A stretch of DNA of 64,000 nt from JARRNE01 sp963824085 (GCA_963824085.1 CAWGNT010000018.1:186001-250000), one strand, 5' to 3'. Counted from the first letter of the stretch, positions 34,388-44,673 are shown. Notes: generated from the letters alone by a model not told the origin. Program-made: numbers and translations.

Positions 34388-36163
34388 ATGTGTGGCTTCT
34401 GCGGTGAGATCCGTTTCGACGACAACCCGATAGACCTCGGCGCGATCGCCGCCGCGAACGCAGCCATGGCACCGCGCGGTCCCGACGGTCACGGTATCTG
34501 GCAGCAAGGGCCATTGGCCCTCGGCCACCGACGGCTCAGCATCATTGATCTCAGCACCCACGCGAGCCAACCCATGGTCGACAGCGAGCTCGGCCTGACC
34601 GTGGCGTTCAATGGCTGCATATACAACTACAAGCAACTACGCTCGGAGCTCGAGCAGCGGGGGTATCGATTCTTTTCCCATGGCGACACGGAAGTGGTCC
34701 TGAAGGCGTTCCACGCATGGGGCGAGGATTGTGTTCAGCGCTTCTTCGGCATGTTTGCCTTCGCCGTCGCGGAGCGCGACAGCGGACGCGTCACCTTGGT
34801 GAGGGACCGACTGGGAATCAAGCCCCTGTACTATACGGAGTCTCCAGGGGCGCTGCGGTTCGCCTCCACCCTTCCGGCGTTGCTGGCCGGGGGCGGCGTC
34901 GATACGGCGATCGATCCGGTGGCACTGCACCACTACATGCATTTCCACTCGGTGGTGCCGGCGCCCCACACCATCTTGCGCGGGGTGCGCAAGCTCCCGC
35001 CGGCCACGATCTGTGCGATCGAGCCCGATGGCAAGCGTTGGGAGCGGGTTTACTGGGAGCCGCGTTTCGAAACGCCGGCCGACGAGCGCAGCCTGACCTT
35101 CGAGGATTGGCAGGACCGGGTGCTGGAGACGCTGCGTCGTGCCGTCGACCGCCGCCTTGTCGCGGACGTACCCGTGGGGGTCCTGCTCTCCGGCGGCCTC
35201 GATTCCAGCCTCATCGTCGGTCTGCTGGCAGAGCAGGGTCAGGCCGGTCTCAACACCTTTTCCGTAGGGTTCGAGACCGTCGGAGAGGAGCGCGGCGACG
35301 AGTTCCAATACTCGGACCTGATCGCCGAGCACTTCGGGACCCTGCACCACAAGATTCAGGTGGACTCGGCCACCAAGCTCCTGCCGGAGCTTCCGAGCTG
35401 TGTCCGCGCCATGGCCGAGCCCATGGTCAGCCACGATGTGATCGGTTTCTACCTCCTGTCGCAGAAGGTGAGCGAGCACGTCAAGGTAGTGCAGAGCGGG
35501 CAGGGGGCGGACGAGGTTTTCGCCGGCTATCACTGGTATCCGCCCATGGTCGGAAGCCGCGACCCAGTCGCGGACTATGCGCAGGCCTTCTGTGACCGCA
35601 GCCATGAGGAGTACCGCCGCGCTGTGCACCCGCGTTTCCACGGCGAGGATTACAGCCGGGCCTTTATCGCAGGACATTTCGCCCGTGCAGGGGCCGCTGC
35701 ACCGGTGGACAAGGCCCTGCGCATCGATCAGCTTGTCATGCTGGTGGATGATCCGGTCAAGCGTGTCGACAACATGACCATGGCGTGGGGGCTGGAGGCC
35801 CGGGTGCCCTTTCTCGACCATGAGGTCGTGGAGCTCGCTTCACGCATCCCGGACGAATACAAGCTGTGCGACGAGGGCAAATGCGTCCTCAAGGCCGTCG
35901 GTCGGCGCGTCATCCCGAGCGCCGTCATCGACCGACCCAAGGGCTACTTCCCGGTGCCCGCGCTCAAGTATCTGCGCGGCGACGTCTACACCTTCGTCAA
36001 GGATCTGCTCCATTCCCCAAAGGCCCGCCAGCGTGGCCTGTTCCAGCCCGACTACCTGGAGGAGCTCCTGGGCGCCCCGGACGAGCACATCACTCCCCTG
36101 CGCGGCTCCAAGCTGTGGCAAGCCGCGTTGCTGGAGATGTGGCTGCAGGAACACGGCATCTGA
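34388..36163 (+). CDS. asnO: N-acetylglutaminylglutamine amidotransferase (asparagine-synthase family)
   Basis: The 591-residue protein has a class II glutaminase domain with the N-terminal Cys2 nucleophile (MCGFCGEIRF) and RGPDGHG. A synthetase domain follows with the PP-loop SGGLDSSLIVGLL (about residue 266). It amidates the C-terminus of N-acetylglutaminylglutamine to give the osmolyte NAGGN. The neighbours fix this call against ordinary AsnB: an ATP-grasp/GNAT synthetase follows, then an M42 peptidase, the conserved trio. The start at MCGFCGE is required because Cys must be residue 2. Confidence 0.93.
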   Translation: MCGFCGEIRFDDNPIDLGAIAAANAAMAPRGPDGHGIWQQGPLALGHRRLSIIDLSTHASQPMVDSELGLTVAFNGCIYNYKQLRSELEQRGYRFFSHGDTEVVLKAFHAWGEDCVQRFFGMFAFAVAERDSGRVTLVRDRLGIKPLYYTESPGALRFASTLPALLAGGGVDTAIDPVALHHYMHFHSVVPAPHTILRGVRKLPPATICAIEPDGKRWERVYWEPRFETPADERSLTFEDWQDRVLETLRRAVDRRLVADVPVGVLLSGGLDSSLIVGLLAEQGQAGLNTFSVGFETVGEERGDEFQYSDLIAEHFGTLHHKIQVDSATKLLPELPSCVRAMAEPMVSHDVIGFYLLSQKVSEHVKVVQSGQGADEVFAGYHWYPPMVGSRDPVADYAQAFCDRSHEEYRRAVHPRFHGEDYSRAFIAGHFARAGAAAPVDKALRIDQLVMLVDDPVKRVDNMTMAWGLEARVPFLDHEVVELASRIPDEYKLCDEGKCVLKAVGRRVIPSAVIDRPKGYFPVPALKYLRGDVYTFVKDLLHSPKARQRGLFQPDYLEELLGAPDEHITPLRGSKLWQAALLEMWLQEHGI

Positions 36164-36268
36164 GGATGACCGCACAAAGTGCCGCCTGCCCGCTCACTCG
36201 TCCGATTCGCGTGGAGTGGGAACTAGACCTTGCCCGTGATAGCGACTCTTGAACAGGGAACTGCTGCA

Positions 36269-38038
36269 ATGAGCACCAACGATCATACTCATCACCGGCT
36301 GGAGCGTGTGCATCAGCGGCTGGAGCGCGCGCGTGCGCCCTCTGTCACCAACTGGGAGGCACGCCACCGTCACGACCAGGTGTCGCAGGTAGACGCCGTC
36401 GTGGACTGTGGTTGGGGACGCCTCTTGTTTGGGCAGACGTTCGACGGCCCGCAGCGGCTCGCGGCGACCCTCCAGGAGGAGCACCCCGGCAAGCGGGATG
36501 TGGCGCTTTATCTGCGTGACCCGCACGTCGTCCTTTCGTACGCCCCGCAGGACCTCTTCCTCGACCCTTCGCATACGTTCCGCCTGTGGCTGGAGCGCTA
36601 TCAGCCATCTCACCGCCGGCCCAAGGGGTTCCATGTGCGACTGTTGAACAGCCGCGAGGACGCTCAGGCGATCCAACGTGTCTACGCCGGGCGCCGCATG
36701 GTTCCTCCGGGAGGGGACTTCGTTTGGAGCCAGCGCACGTCCCGAGTGCTCACCTACTGGGTGGCGGAAGACGAGCAGGACAGAAGCATCCTCGGCGTGG
36801 TGACCGGGGTGGACCATGTGGAGTCCTTCGATGATCCGGAGAACGGTGCCAGCCTGTGGGCGCTCGCGGTGGATGGCCAGGCACCCTATCCTGGCATCGG
36901 CGAGACGCTGACGCGGCAGGTCGCGGAATTCTACGTTGCGCGGGGGAGAGCCTTCTTGGATCTCTCCGTGATACATGACAACAAGCAGGCGATCCGGCTC
37001 TACGAGAAGCTGGGCTTCGAGCGGATTCCGGCCTTTGCCCTGAAGAACAAGAATGCTTACAACGAGCCGCTTTTCATGGGCAGGCAGCCGGAGGCCGCTC
37101 TTAATCCCTATGCCACTATCATCGTCAACGAGGCACGCCGCCGGGGTATCGGGATCGAGGTTCTTGATGCGGAGGCGGGCTACTTCGCGCTAGTGCTGGG
37201 CGGGCGGCGGATCGTGTGCCGCGAGAGCCTGAGCGATCTCACGACCGCTGTCGCCATGAGCCGTTGCGACGACAAGGTGGTCACGCATCGCCTGCTCAAG
37301 CGGGCGAGGCTTCGGGTGCCGGAGCAGACGCGCGTGGAGGCGCTGGATCAGGCGGAGGCCTTTCTGTCGAAGCTCGGCAGCGTGGTGGTCAAGCCCGCGC
37401 GCGGCGAGCAAGGGGCCGGCATCAGCGTGGACGTGCGAGAGGCGGACGCGCTCGAGAAGGCCATCAATGCCGCGCGCCGCGTCTGTGAGACGGTGATCCT
37501 GGAGGAGTTCGTGCAGGGGGAAGACCTGCGTCTCGTGGTCATCGACTATCAGGTGGTAGCGGCGGCGGTGCGCCGTCCGCCCCAGGTGGTCGGTACCGGA
37601 CAGCACAAGGTGCGTGAGCTGATCGACGCCCAGAGCCGGCGTCGCCGTGCGGCCACAGGAGGCGAGAGCACCATACCCGTGGATGAGGAGACTGCGCGCT
37701 GCATCCAACAGGCAGGCTACCAGTTGAAGGACGTCTTGCCGGAGGGTGAGGTGCTCACGGTTCGCAAGACCGCCAATCTCCATACGGGCGGCACCATTCA
37801 CGACGTCACGGCAGATCTGCATCCGGCGCTGCGGAAGGCAGCCGTGGACACGGCGCGGGCGCTGGATATCCCGGTCACAGGGCTCGATTTCATCGTGCCG
37901 TCGGTCGCCGGGCCCGACTACGTTATCATCGAGGCCAACGAACGGCCAGGGCTTGCGAATCATGAGCCGCAGCCCACGGCGCAGCGCTTTGTGGATCTGT
38001 TGTTTCCGCAGACCGCCATCCGGGAGAGCATGTTTTGA
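36269..38038 (+). CDS. ngg: N-acetylglutaminylglutamine synthetase (GNAT plus ATP-grasp)
   Basis: The 589-residue fusion protein has an N-terminal GNAT acetyltransferase domain (about residues 110-280; YPGIGETLTRQVAEFYVARG and NKQAIRLYEKLGFERIP) and a C-terminal ATP-grasp ligase domain (SVVVKPARGEQGAGISVDV at about 372, then EANERPGLANHEPQP near 560). It makes N-acetylglutaminylglutamine from two glutamines and an acetyl donor. The gene is also called ngs. The start MSTNDHTHHRLERVHQ is 105 bases after the amidotransferase stop. Its stop overlaps the start of the peptidase gene. Confidence 0.94.
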   Translation: MSTNDHTHHRLERVHQRLERARAPSVTNWEARHRHDQVSQVDAVVDCGWGRLLFGQTFDGPQRLAATLQEEHPGKRDVALYLRDPHVVLSYAPQDLFLDPSHTFRLWLERYQPSHRRPKGFHVRLLNSREDAQAIQRVYAGRRMVPPGGDFVWSQRTSRVLTYWVAEDEQDRSILGVVTGVDHVESFDDPENGASLWALAVDGQAPYPGIGETLTRQVAEFYVARGRAFLDLSVIHDNKQAIRLYEKLGFERIPAFALKNKNAYNEPLFMGRQPEAALNPYATIIVNEARRRGIGIEVLDAEAGYFALVLGGRRIVCRESLSDLTTAVAMSRCDDKVVTHRLLKRARLRVPEQTRVEALDQAEAFLSKLGSVVVKPARGEQGAGISVDVREADALEKAINAARRVCETVILEEFVQGEDLRLVVIDYQVVAAAVRRPPQVVGTGQHKVRELIDAQSRRRRAATGGESTIPVDEETARCIQQAGYQLKDVLPEGEVLTVRKTANLHTGGTIHDVTADLHPALRKAAVDTARALDIPVTGLDFIVPSVAGPDYVIIEANERPGLANHEPQPTAQRFVDLLFPQTAIRESMF

Positions 38039-39144
38039 AGCTGCTTGACATCGATACCGACTACCTGGTCGACATCCTGCTCAAGCTGCTCTACACGCCG
38101 AGCCCGTCGGGGTACACGGATCGCGTGGTTCACCTTGTGTGCGAGGAGCTGGAGCGCATGGACGTGCCCTTCGAGCTGACTCGCCGGGGTGCCATTCGCG
38201 CTACCTTGGCGGGAGAGGTCTCCCAGCCGGACCGGGCTGTGGTTGCCCACATCGATACCCTGGGCGCCATGGTCAAGTCCCTCAAGGACAACGGTCGCCT
38301 TGAACTTGTGCCCGTCGGCCACTGGAATGCCCGCTTCGCCGAAGGTGCCCGCGGTACCCTGTTCACCGACATCGGCCAACACCGCGGGACCATCCTGCCG
38401 CTGAAGGCGTCCGGTCACACCTTCGCCCCGGAGATCGATAATCAGCCGGGCGGTTGGCCGTACGTGGAGTTTCGGATCGACGAGCTCGTGCACGAGCTCC
38501 GGGATCTGCTGAAGCTCGGCGTCCATGTCGGCGACTACGTCGCCGTCGACCCCAACCCCGAGATCACCGCCACAGGCTTCATCAACTCGCGCCACCTGGA
38601 CGACAAGGCCGGGGCCGCCGTGCTCATTGCCGCCATGGCGGCAATCACCCGCTCCGGCGTCCAGCTGCCTGTGGATTGTCATCCGCTCTTTACCATCTCG
38701 GAGGAGGTGGGCTCAGGCGCTTCCGCGGCCTTACACCAGGATGTCGCCGAGATGCTCACCATCGACAACGGCACCAGCGCACCTGGCCAGAACTCGAGCG
38801 AGCTCGGCGTCACGATCGCCATGGCGGATCAAAGCGGCCCCTTCGATTACCACCTTACCCACCGCATCATCCACCTGTGCAAGGAGTTCGAGATTCGCCA
38901 TCAGCGCGATGTCTTCCGCTACTACCGCTCAGACAGCGCCGCCGCCCTCGAGGCCGGCAACGATGTGCGCACGGCCCTCGTCACCTTCGGTGTCGACGCC
39001 TCCCACGGCTACGAACGCATCCATTTGGACGCCCTTGAGTCCCTCGCCACGCTTATCACCGTGTACATGCAGTCCCCGCCGCTTTTCCCCCGCGACCGCT
39101 ACGACATGGCTGGACGTGCGGGCTTCCCGACTATGCCAGGGTGA
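38035..39144 (+). CDS. NAGGN-system M42 family peptidase
   Basis: The 369-residue metallopeptidase starts with TTG at 38035, sharing TTGA with the stop of the synthetase gene. Metal ligands of the M42/M20 fold are seen in VVAHIDTLG (about residue 75), SRHLDDKAG (about 185), ISEEVGSG (about 222) and near the end in a His-containing stretch (VDASHGYERIH). In this conserved trio the peptidase probably recycles or trims the dipeptide osmolyte; that role is inferred. Length is normal and the frame is intact. Confidence 0.92.
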   Translation: MKLLDIDTDYLVDILLKLLYTPSPSGYTDRVVHLVCEELERMDVPFELTRRGAIRATLAGEVSQPDRAVVAHIDTLGAMVKSLKDNGRLELVPVGHWNARFAEGARGTLFTDIGQHRGTILPLKASGHTFAPEIDNQPGGWPYVEFRIDELVHELRDLLKLGVHVGDYVAVDPNPEITATGFINSRHLDDKAGAAVLIAAMAAITRSGVQLPVDCHPLFTISEEVGSGASAALHQDVAEMLTIDNGTSAPGQNSSELGVTIAMADQSGPFDYHLTHRIIHLCKEFEIRHQRDVFRYYRSDSAAALEAGNDVRTALVTFGVDASHGYERIHLDALESLATLITVYMQSPPLFPRDRYDMAGRAGFPTMPG

Positions 39145-39300
39145 AGGAATCCCCTCCGCCGGCCTCGAGGTGTCTTTCCTGGAGCGCTCCCGACACCTGG
39201 TGTGACCACCTATCGAGTTTGGAGCTGAAGGGGTTGGAATCCTGTCTGCCCAACCTTGATCGGCTGGCGGCCGCTTGCATCCCGCGTAGCGAGAATCCGA

Positions 39301-40257
39301 ATGATTAATACTCGCATGGAGCGCTGTTTCGCTGCGATCCTGCTGCTCCCGCTCGCCGTCTCGGGCGATCTCGCGCTTGCCTCGGGCGTGCGCTTCTTTG
39401 CGATCGGCGATGTCCCTTACAACGCGGCCGAGTCCCGTGTGCTCAAGCCCTTTTTGGCCGAGGAGGTGAAGAAGAACCCTGCCTTCGTGATCCACGTAGG
39501 GGACATCAAGGGGGGCTCGGAGCCCTGCACCGACGCGCGGCTGCGGGAGATCGCGGAGCTGTTCCGGGCGCAGCCGGTACCGGTCGTATACACGCCGGGG
39601 GATAACGAATGGACCGACTGCCATCGTCTGGCGGCGGGCGGTTACGATCCCTTGGAACGGCTGGCGGCGGTGCGGCGTCTCTTCTTCGGCGACCCGGCCG
39701 TCCTCAAATTGAACGTGCTGCGAGCCGTCCACCCGGAAGACGGCTTTCCAGAAAACTACTACTTCATCTACCGGGGGGTCATGTTTGCCGCCGTCCACGC
39801 GGTCGGGAGCCACAACAACCGCAATCCGAAGGACCCGGCGGCCATGGCCGAGCTCAGGGCACGGGCGGCCGCGAACCGGCGTCTGATCCGAAAGGCGGCG
39901 GCTGCCGCCAATGCCACACATGCGACGGCCGTGGTCGTGATGTTTCAGGCCGATCCCGGGTTTCTGAGGTCGAAGCCGCCGCGAGGATTCGCTCCTCTAT
40001 GGGAGGACCTGAGGGCGATCCTGAAACGGTTTCCCGGGCCAGTTTTGGCGATTCACGGGGATAGCCATCGGTACACCTTCGACCATCCCTTAAAGGACGT
40101 GGGAACGGGCAACGTCGAGACCCGCTTCACCCGACTCGAGGTCCCCGGCTCCCCGATCGTCGGGGGCGTCTGGGTGACCGTCGAGCCGGGCGCGGCCCCG
40201 CGGTTTGGTGTCAATCCCGTCTATCCGGACGCCCGCGCCCTGTTCCTGGGGGAGTAA
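39301..40257 (+). CDS. exported calcineurin-like phosphoesterase-type protein
   Basis: The 318-residue protein has a signal peptide (RCFAAILLLPLAVSGDLALA). The motif series FAIGDVPYN, HVGDIKGG, TPGDNEWTD and HGDSHRYTFD follows the order of calcineurin-like phosphoesterases (GD, GD, GN, GH-type motifs), but with GDN in place of GNH and a Ser between the last Asp and His. The substrate is unknown. ATG 39301 or 39316 could be the start; both precede the signal peptide. It stands alone between the NAGGN operon and ppsA, convergent with ppsA. Confidence 0.75.
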   Translation: MINTRMERCFAAILLLPLAVSGDLALASGVRFFAIGDVPYNAAESRVLKPFLAEEVKKNPAFVIHVGDIKGGSEPCTDARLREIAELFRAQPVPVVYTPGDNEWTDCHRLAAGGYDPLERLAAVRRLFFGDPAVLKLNVLRAVHPEDGFPENYYFIYRGVMFAAVHAVGSHNNRNPKDPAAMAELRARAAANRRLIRKAAAAANATHATAVVVMFQADPGFLRSKPPRGFAPLWEDLRAILKRFPGPVLAIHGDSHRYTFDHPLKDVGTGNVETRFTRLEVPGSPIVGGVWVTVEPGAAPRFGVNPVYPDARALFLGE

Positions 40258-40351
40258 CGTCCGGGGAGCGGTCGCGGAGGGATGATCAGCCCCCCGCTGA
40301 ATGGCTCCCAGGAAGGCCCAGCGAAATGGGTCCGCTTGTGAGTGCCGGGTC

Positions 40352-42730
40352 TCAGTGCTTCGACTTGCCCTGTTCTGACAGGTAGAGCCAGGTGTCGATC
40401 ACTGTGTCCGGGTTGAGGGAGATGCTGGTGATGCCCCGCTCCAGCAGCCATTCCGCGAGATCCGGATGATCCGACGGGCCCTGCCCGCAGATGCCCACGT
40501 ACTTCCCTGCCTCGCGGCAGGCGCTGATGGCCATGTCCAGCATGCGCAGGACCGCGGGATCCCGCTCGTCAAAGTCCGCCGCCACCAGGGCGGAGTCGCG
40601 GTCGAGGCCCAGGGTCAGCTGGGTCATGTCGTTCGATCCGATGGAAAAGCCGTCGAAGTGCTCCAGAAAGTCCGCCGCCAACACCGCGTTGGAGGGGATC
40701 TCGCACATCATGATCAGGCGAAGGCCGTTCTGGCCGCGCTTAAGGCCCTGTTCCGCTAAAGCGTCCACCACCGCCTTTGCCTGCTTCAGGGTGCGGACGA
40801 AGGGGACCATCACCTCCACATTCGTAAGGCCCATGTGGTCGCGCACCCGCTTTAGCGCCTCGCACTCGAGCTCGAAGCAGGCACGGAAGCTCTCCGCCAC
40901 GTAGCGCCCGGCCCCGCGGAAACCAATCATCGGGTTCTCCTCGTCGGGCTCGTAGCGCGGGCCGCCGATCAGGTTCGCGTACTCGTTCGACTTGAAGTCC
41001 GACGTGCGAACGATGACGGGGTGGGGGGCGAAGGCGGCCGCCAGGGTCGAGATACCCTCGGCGAGCTTCGCCACATAGAACTCTCGTGGATTGGGATAGG
41101 CGGCGATGCGCGGCGCGATCTCGGCGCGCAAGTCCTCCGGCAGCCGGTCGAGCTCCAGAAGCGCCTTCGGATGGATACCGATCATGTTGTTGATGATGAA
41201 CTCGAGCCGCGCCAGCCCGATGCCCGAGCTCGGTGTCGCTGCAAAGGCGAAGGCGCGGTCGGGATTGCCGACGTTCATCATGATCTTGATCGGGATTTCC
41301 GGCATGCGGGCGAGCTCGACGGTCTTGTGCTCGAAGGGAAGCTTACCCTCGTAGATGAAGCCGGTGTCGCCCTCGGCGCAGGAGACCGTGACTTGATGCC
41401 CGTCGGCGATGCGGTCGGTGGCGTCGTTACAGCCGACCACCGCAGGCACCCCGAGCTCGCGGGCGATGATCGCCGCATGACAGGTGCGACCGCCGCGATT
41501 GGTTACGATGGCGGCCGCCCGCTTCATGATGGGCTCCCAGTCCGGGTCCGTCATGTCGGCGATCAGCACGTCGCCGGGGCCCACCCGGTGCATGTCGGCA
41601 ATGCTTGCGATCACCTTGGCGGTGCCGGCGCCGATGCGGTGTCCGATGCTGCGTCCGGTGACCAGCACCTGGCTCTTGGCCTTGAGGTGGTAGCGCTCGA
41701 TGACCCGCCCGGAGCGGCTCTGGACCGTCTCGGGGCGCGCCTGGACGATGTAGAGTCTGCCATCCACCCCGTCCTTCGCCCACTCGATGTCCATGGGCCG
41801 CCCGTAGTGCTCCTCGATGAGGACCGCCTGTCGGGCGAGGGCCATCACCTCCTCGTCGCTGATGCTGAAGCGGTGGCGGTCGGACTCCGGGACGTCTTCG
41901 GTGCGAACGGGACCGTCACCCCCCGCTTCGGCGTAGACCATGCGAATCGCCTTATCGCCCACGCTGCGGCGCAGGACCGCGGGCCGGCCGGCGGCCAGCG
42001 TCGGCTTGTGCACGTAGAACTCGTCCGGGTTGACCGCGCCCTGCACGACCATCTCCCCCAGTCCGTAGCTCGCCGTGACGAAGACCACGTCGCGAAACCC
42101 GGACTCCGTGTCCAGGGTGAACATCACCCCGGAGGCGGCGAGATCGCTTCGGACCATGCGCTGAATACCGGCAGAGAGGGCGACTTGCTTGTGCTCGAAT
42201 CCCTGATGGACGCGGTACGCGATAGCGCGATCGTTGAACAGGGAGGCGAAGACCTCCTTGATCGCGCGCTTGATGTTGTCGAGTCCATGGACGTTGAGGA
42301 AGGTCTCCTGCTGTCCGGCGAAGGACGCGTCCGGGAGGTCCTCCGCCGTGGCGGACGAGCGCACCGCCCAGGAGACATCGCCGCCGCCGTCTTCCTTTGT
42401 GAGCGCTGCGAACGCCTGCGTGACGGCCGCGTCCAAAGCGGGTTGGAGAGGTTGCTCGATGATCCAGCCGCGGATCTGGGCGCCTGTCTCGGCAAGGGTC
42501 GCGACGTCGTCCACGTCTAGGCGATCGAGCTCGGACTGAATGCGGGCGTCCAGTCCATCCTTCGCGAGGAATTCGCGGTAGGCGTCCGCCGTTGTGGCAA
42601 AGCCCCCGGGTACCTGAACTCCCACCTTTGTCAGGTGGCAGATCATCTCGCCGAGGGAGGCGTTCTTTCCTCCTACCGAAGGGACGTCCTCCATTCCGAG
42701 ATCTTTCAGCCAACGGACGTAGTGGTTCAT
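40352..42730 (-). CDS. ppsA: phosphoenolpyruvate synthase PpsA
   Basis: The 792-residue enzyme converts pyruvate and ATP to phosphoenolpyruvate, AMP and phosphate for gluconeogenesis. It starts MNHYVRWLKDLGMEDVPSVGG with the ATP-binding GKNASLGEM. The phosphohistidine lies in GGRTCHAAIIARELGVP (about residue 420), and the C-terminal PEP-binding domain has GSNDMTQLTLGLDRDS (near 690). Length matches E. coli PpsA (792). No ppsR regulator gene is next to it. With gpmI decayed at 56 kb, carbon flow near PEP depends on another mutase elsewhere. Confidence 0.97.
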   Translation of the reverse strand: MNHYVRWLKDLGMEDVPSVGGKNASLGEMICHLTKVGVQVPGGFATTADAYREFLAKDGLDARIQSELDRLDVDDVATLAETGAQIRGWIIEQPLQPALDAAVTQAFAALTKEDGGGDVSWAVRSSATAEDLPDASFAGQQETFLNVHGLDNIKRAIKEVFASLFNDRAIAYRVHQGFEHKQVALSAGIQRMVRSDLAASGVMFTLDTESGFRDVVFVTASYGLGEMVVQGAVNPDEFYVHKPTLAAGRPAVLRRSVGDKAIRMVYAEAGGDGPVRTEDVPESDRHRFSISDEEVMALARQAVLIEEHYGRPMDIEWAKDGVDGRLYIVQARPETVQSRSGRVIERYHLKAKSQVLVTGRSIGHRIGAGTAKVIASIADMHRVGPGDVLIADMTDPDWEPIMKRAAAIVTNRGGRTCHAAIIARELGVPAVVGCNDATDRIADGHQVTVSCAEGDTGFIYEGKLPFEHKTVELARMPEIPIKIMMNVGNPDRAFAFAATPSSGIGLARLEFIINNMIGIHPKALLELDRLPEDLRAEIAPRIAAYPNPREFYVAKLAEGISTLAAAFAPHPVIVRTSDFKSNEYANLIGGPRYEPDEENPMIGFRGAGRYVAESFRACFELECEALKRVRDHMGLTNVEVMVPFVRTLKQAKAVVDALAEQGLKRGQNGLRLIMMCEIPSNAVLAADFLEHFDGFSIGSNDMTQLTLGLDRDSALVAADFDERDPAVLRMLDMAISACREAGKYVGICGQGPSDHPDLAEWLLERGITSISLNPDTVIDTWLYLSEQGKSKH

Positions 42731-42890
42731 GTTTGCTGCTCTCCGGTCAGGTGACGTGAAAGGGGGAGAGGTGGTCGTGCCTACCAAGGGGTGCACCAGC
42801 ATACGGGAGATCGCCGTCGCGACCACGCCCACGCAGGCGGTCCGGCTTCCTGCTCAGTCGAGATCACTGGGCGCGGCTCCCCCCGGGGGC

Positions 42891-44513
42891 TCACAGGCTG
42901 CTGCGGGGGACATAGGTGTCGGGGATCAGGAGCGTCGGAGCACGCTGGGATGGGTCGCTGAGGGGGAAGTCGGAGGTATGGTGCAGCCCTCGGCTCTCCC
43001 GGCGCCGCAGTGCCGACTGGATGATGAGGTCGGCGACCTCTACCAGGTTGCGGAGCTCAAGCAGGTCGTTGCTCACGCGCGTGTTGCTGTAGTACTCGAT
43101 GATCTCCTGCTGCAGCAGATCGACACGCCGCTTGGCACGTCTTAGACGTTTGTTGGTGCGCACTATGCCGACATAGTCCCACATGAAGCGCCGCAGCTCA
43201 TCCCAGTTGTGGGATACGACCACCTCCTCGTCCGGCTCCGTGACCCGGCTTTCATCCCAGACAGGCGCATGCGGGGGAGCGGGCTGTTGCGCGATCAGCC
43301 CTTCCATGTCGCGGGCTGCAAGCTCGCTGAACACCAGGCATTCGAGGAGCGAGTTGCTTGCCATGCGGTTGGCCCCGTGCAGACCAGTGTAGGCGGTTTC
43401 CCCGATCGCGTAGATTCCGGGCACATCCGTGCGGGCGTTCCTATCCACGAGAACCCCCCCGCAGGTGTAGTGGGCGGCGGGGACGACGGGGATCGGCTCG
43501 CGGGTGATGTCGATGCCGTAGGTCAGACAACGTCCGTAGATGGTTGGGAAATGCTCGCGGATGAAATCGGCCGGCCGGTGAGAGATATCCAGGTATACGC
43601 ACTCGGTGCCGAGACGCTTCATCTCGTGGTCGATAGCCCGTGCGACGATGTCGCGGGGGGCGAGCTCCGCGCGCTCGTCGAAGGAGGGCATGAAGCGGCT
43701 GCCGTCAGGGAGTAAGAGGCGCGCCCCTTCCCCGCGCAGCGCCTCGGTGATAAGGAAGGACTTGGCCTTCGGGTGGTAGAGGCAGGTGGGGTGGAATTGC
43801 ATGAACTCCATGTTCGCCACGCGGCACCCTGCGCGCCAGGCCATGGCGATACCGTCGCCGGTGGAGACGTCCGGGTTGGTCGTGTAGAGATAGACCTTGC
43901 TCGCGCCGCCGGTGGCGAGGACCACGAATCGGGCAAGAAACGTCTCCACCCGGCCGGTCTGCCGGTTTAGTATGTAGGCGCCCGTGCAGCGATGTCCGGG
44001 CAGCCCGAGCTTGCGGCTGGTGATGAGGTCGACGGCGATATGCCCTTCGAATAGCTCCACGTTCGCCCGCGCCCGGACCCGCTCCTCCAAGGTGGTCTCG
44101 ACCGCGCGACCGGTCGCATCCGCGGCGTGCACCACGCGGCGGTGGGTGTGGCCGCCCTCGCGCGTGAGGTGATAGCCGCCGGAATCCGTCGCCGCCTCAT
44201 CGCGTGTGAAGTTGACCCCCTGGTCGAGCAGCCAGCGGATGCTCGCCGGTCCCCGTTCCACCACGAGACTCGCAATGCGGGGGTCGCAAAGGCCGACGCC
44301 GGCCTTCAGCGTGTCCTGGACGTGGGAGTCGAGCGAGTCGTTGGCGTGGAGCACGGCCGAGATGCCGCCCTGGGCATAGAGGGTGCTGCCTTCACTCAGA
44401 TCGCGCTTGGAGACGACGGCAATGCTAATGTCGGGGCGCAAATGCAGTGCGAGGCTGAGGCCCGCAGCTCCACTGCCGAGAATCAATACGTCGTGTTGGT
44501 GGAAGGTGCTCAT
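42891..44513 (-). CDS. nadB: L-aspartate oxidase NadB
   Basis: The 540-residue flavoprotein oxidises L-aspartate to iminoaspartate in NAD synthesis. The FAD-binding LILGSGAAGLSLAL is at residues 10-23, STLYAQGGISAV at 43-54, and the active-site region CLYHPKAKSFLITEALRGEGA at about 245. Length matches E. coli NadB (540). It is divergent from rpoE, the usual gammaproteobacterial layout. Confidence 0.97.
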   Translation of the reverse strand: MSTFHQHDVLILGSGAAGLSLALHLRPDISIAVVSKRDLSEGSTLYAQGGISAVLHANDSLDSHVQDTLKAGVGLCDPRIASLVVERGPASIRWLLDQGVNFTRDEAATDSGGYHLTREGGHTHRRVVHAADATGRAVETTLEERVRARANVELFEGHIAVDLITSRKLGLPGHRCTGAYILNRQTGRVETFLARFVVLATGGASKVYLYTTNPDVSTGDGIAMAWRAGCRVANMEFMQFHPTCLYHPKAKSFLITEALRGEGARLLLPDGSRFMPSFDERAELAPRDIVARAIDHEMKRLGTECVYLDISHRPADFIREHFPTIYGRCLTYGIDITREPIPVVPAAHYTCGGVLVDRNARTDVPGIYAIGETAYTGLHGANRMASNSLLECLVFSELAARDMEGLIAQQPAPPHAPVWDESRVTEPDEEVVVSHNWDELRRFMWDYVGIVRTNKRLRRAKRRVDLLQQEIIEYYSNTRVSNDLLELRNLVEVADLIIQSALRRRESRGLHHTSDFPLSDPSQRAPTLLIPDTYVPRSSL

Positions 44514-44646
44514 GGGGTCCGTATAGGCGTCGCGCTGCGGCGATCATGACATCGGGCGAGGCCGCCCGGCAACGGACTATGCGCGACATGTGTGCCGGGT
44601 GCAAAGATCCACGCGCAACTATAAACTGAACCGCTTGCTGGCCTGG

Positions 44647-44673
44647 ATCAACTTAAAGCCGTTTTCGGGCTGA
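44647..44673 (+). promoter_or_regulatory. candidate sigma-E promoter of rpoE
   Basis: TCAACTT (44648-44654) and, after 15 bases, CTGAA (44670-44674) loosely fit the sigma-E consensus GGAACTT-N15/16-TCTGA. In E. coli and Pseudomonas the rpoE/algU operon is autoregulated from such a promoter. The match is partial, and an ordinary sigma-70 promoter could also lie in 44514-44769. Confidence 0.3.

Noticed and set aside
41021..42520. A 499-codon plus-strand open frame opposite ppsA
   Set aside because: Shadow of ppsA; it has no independent motifs or start signals.
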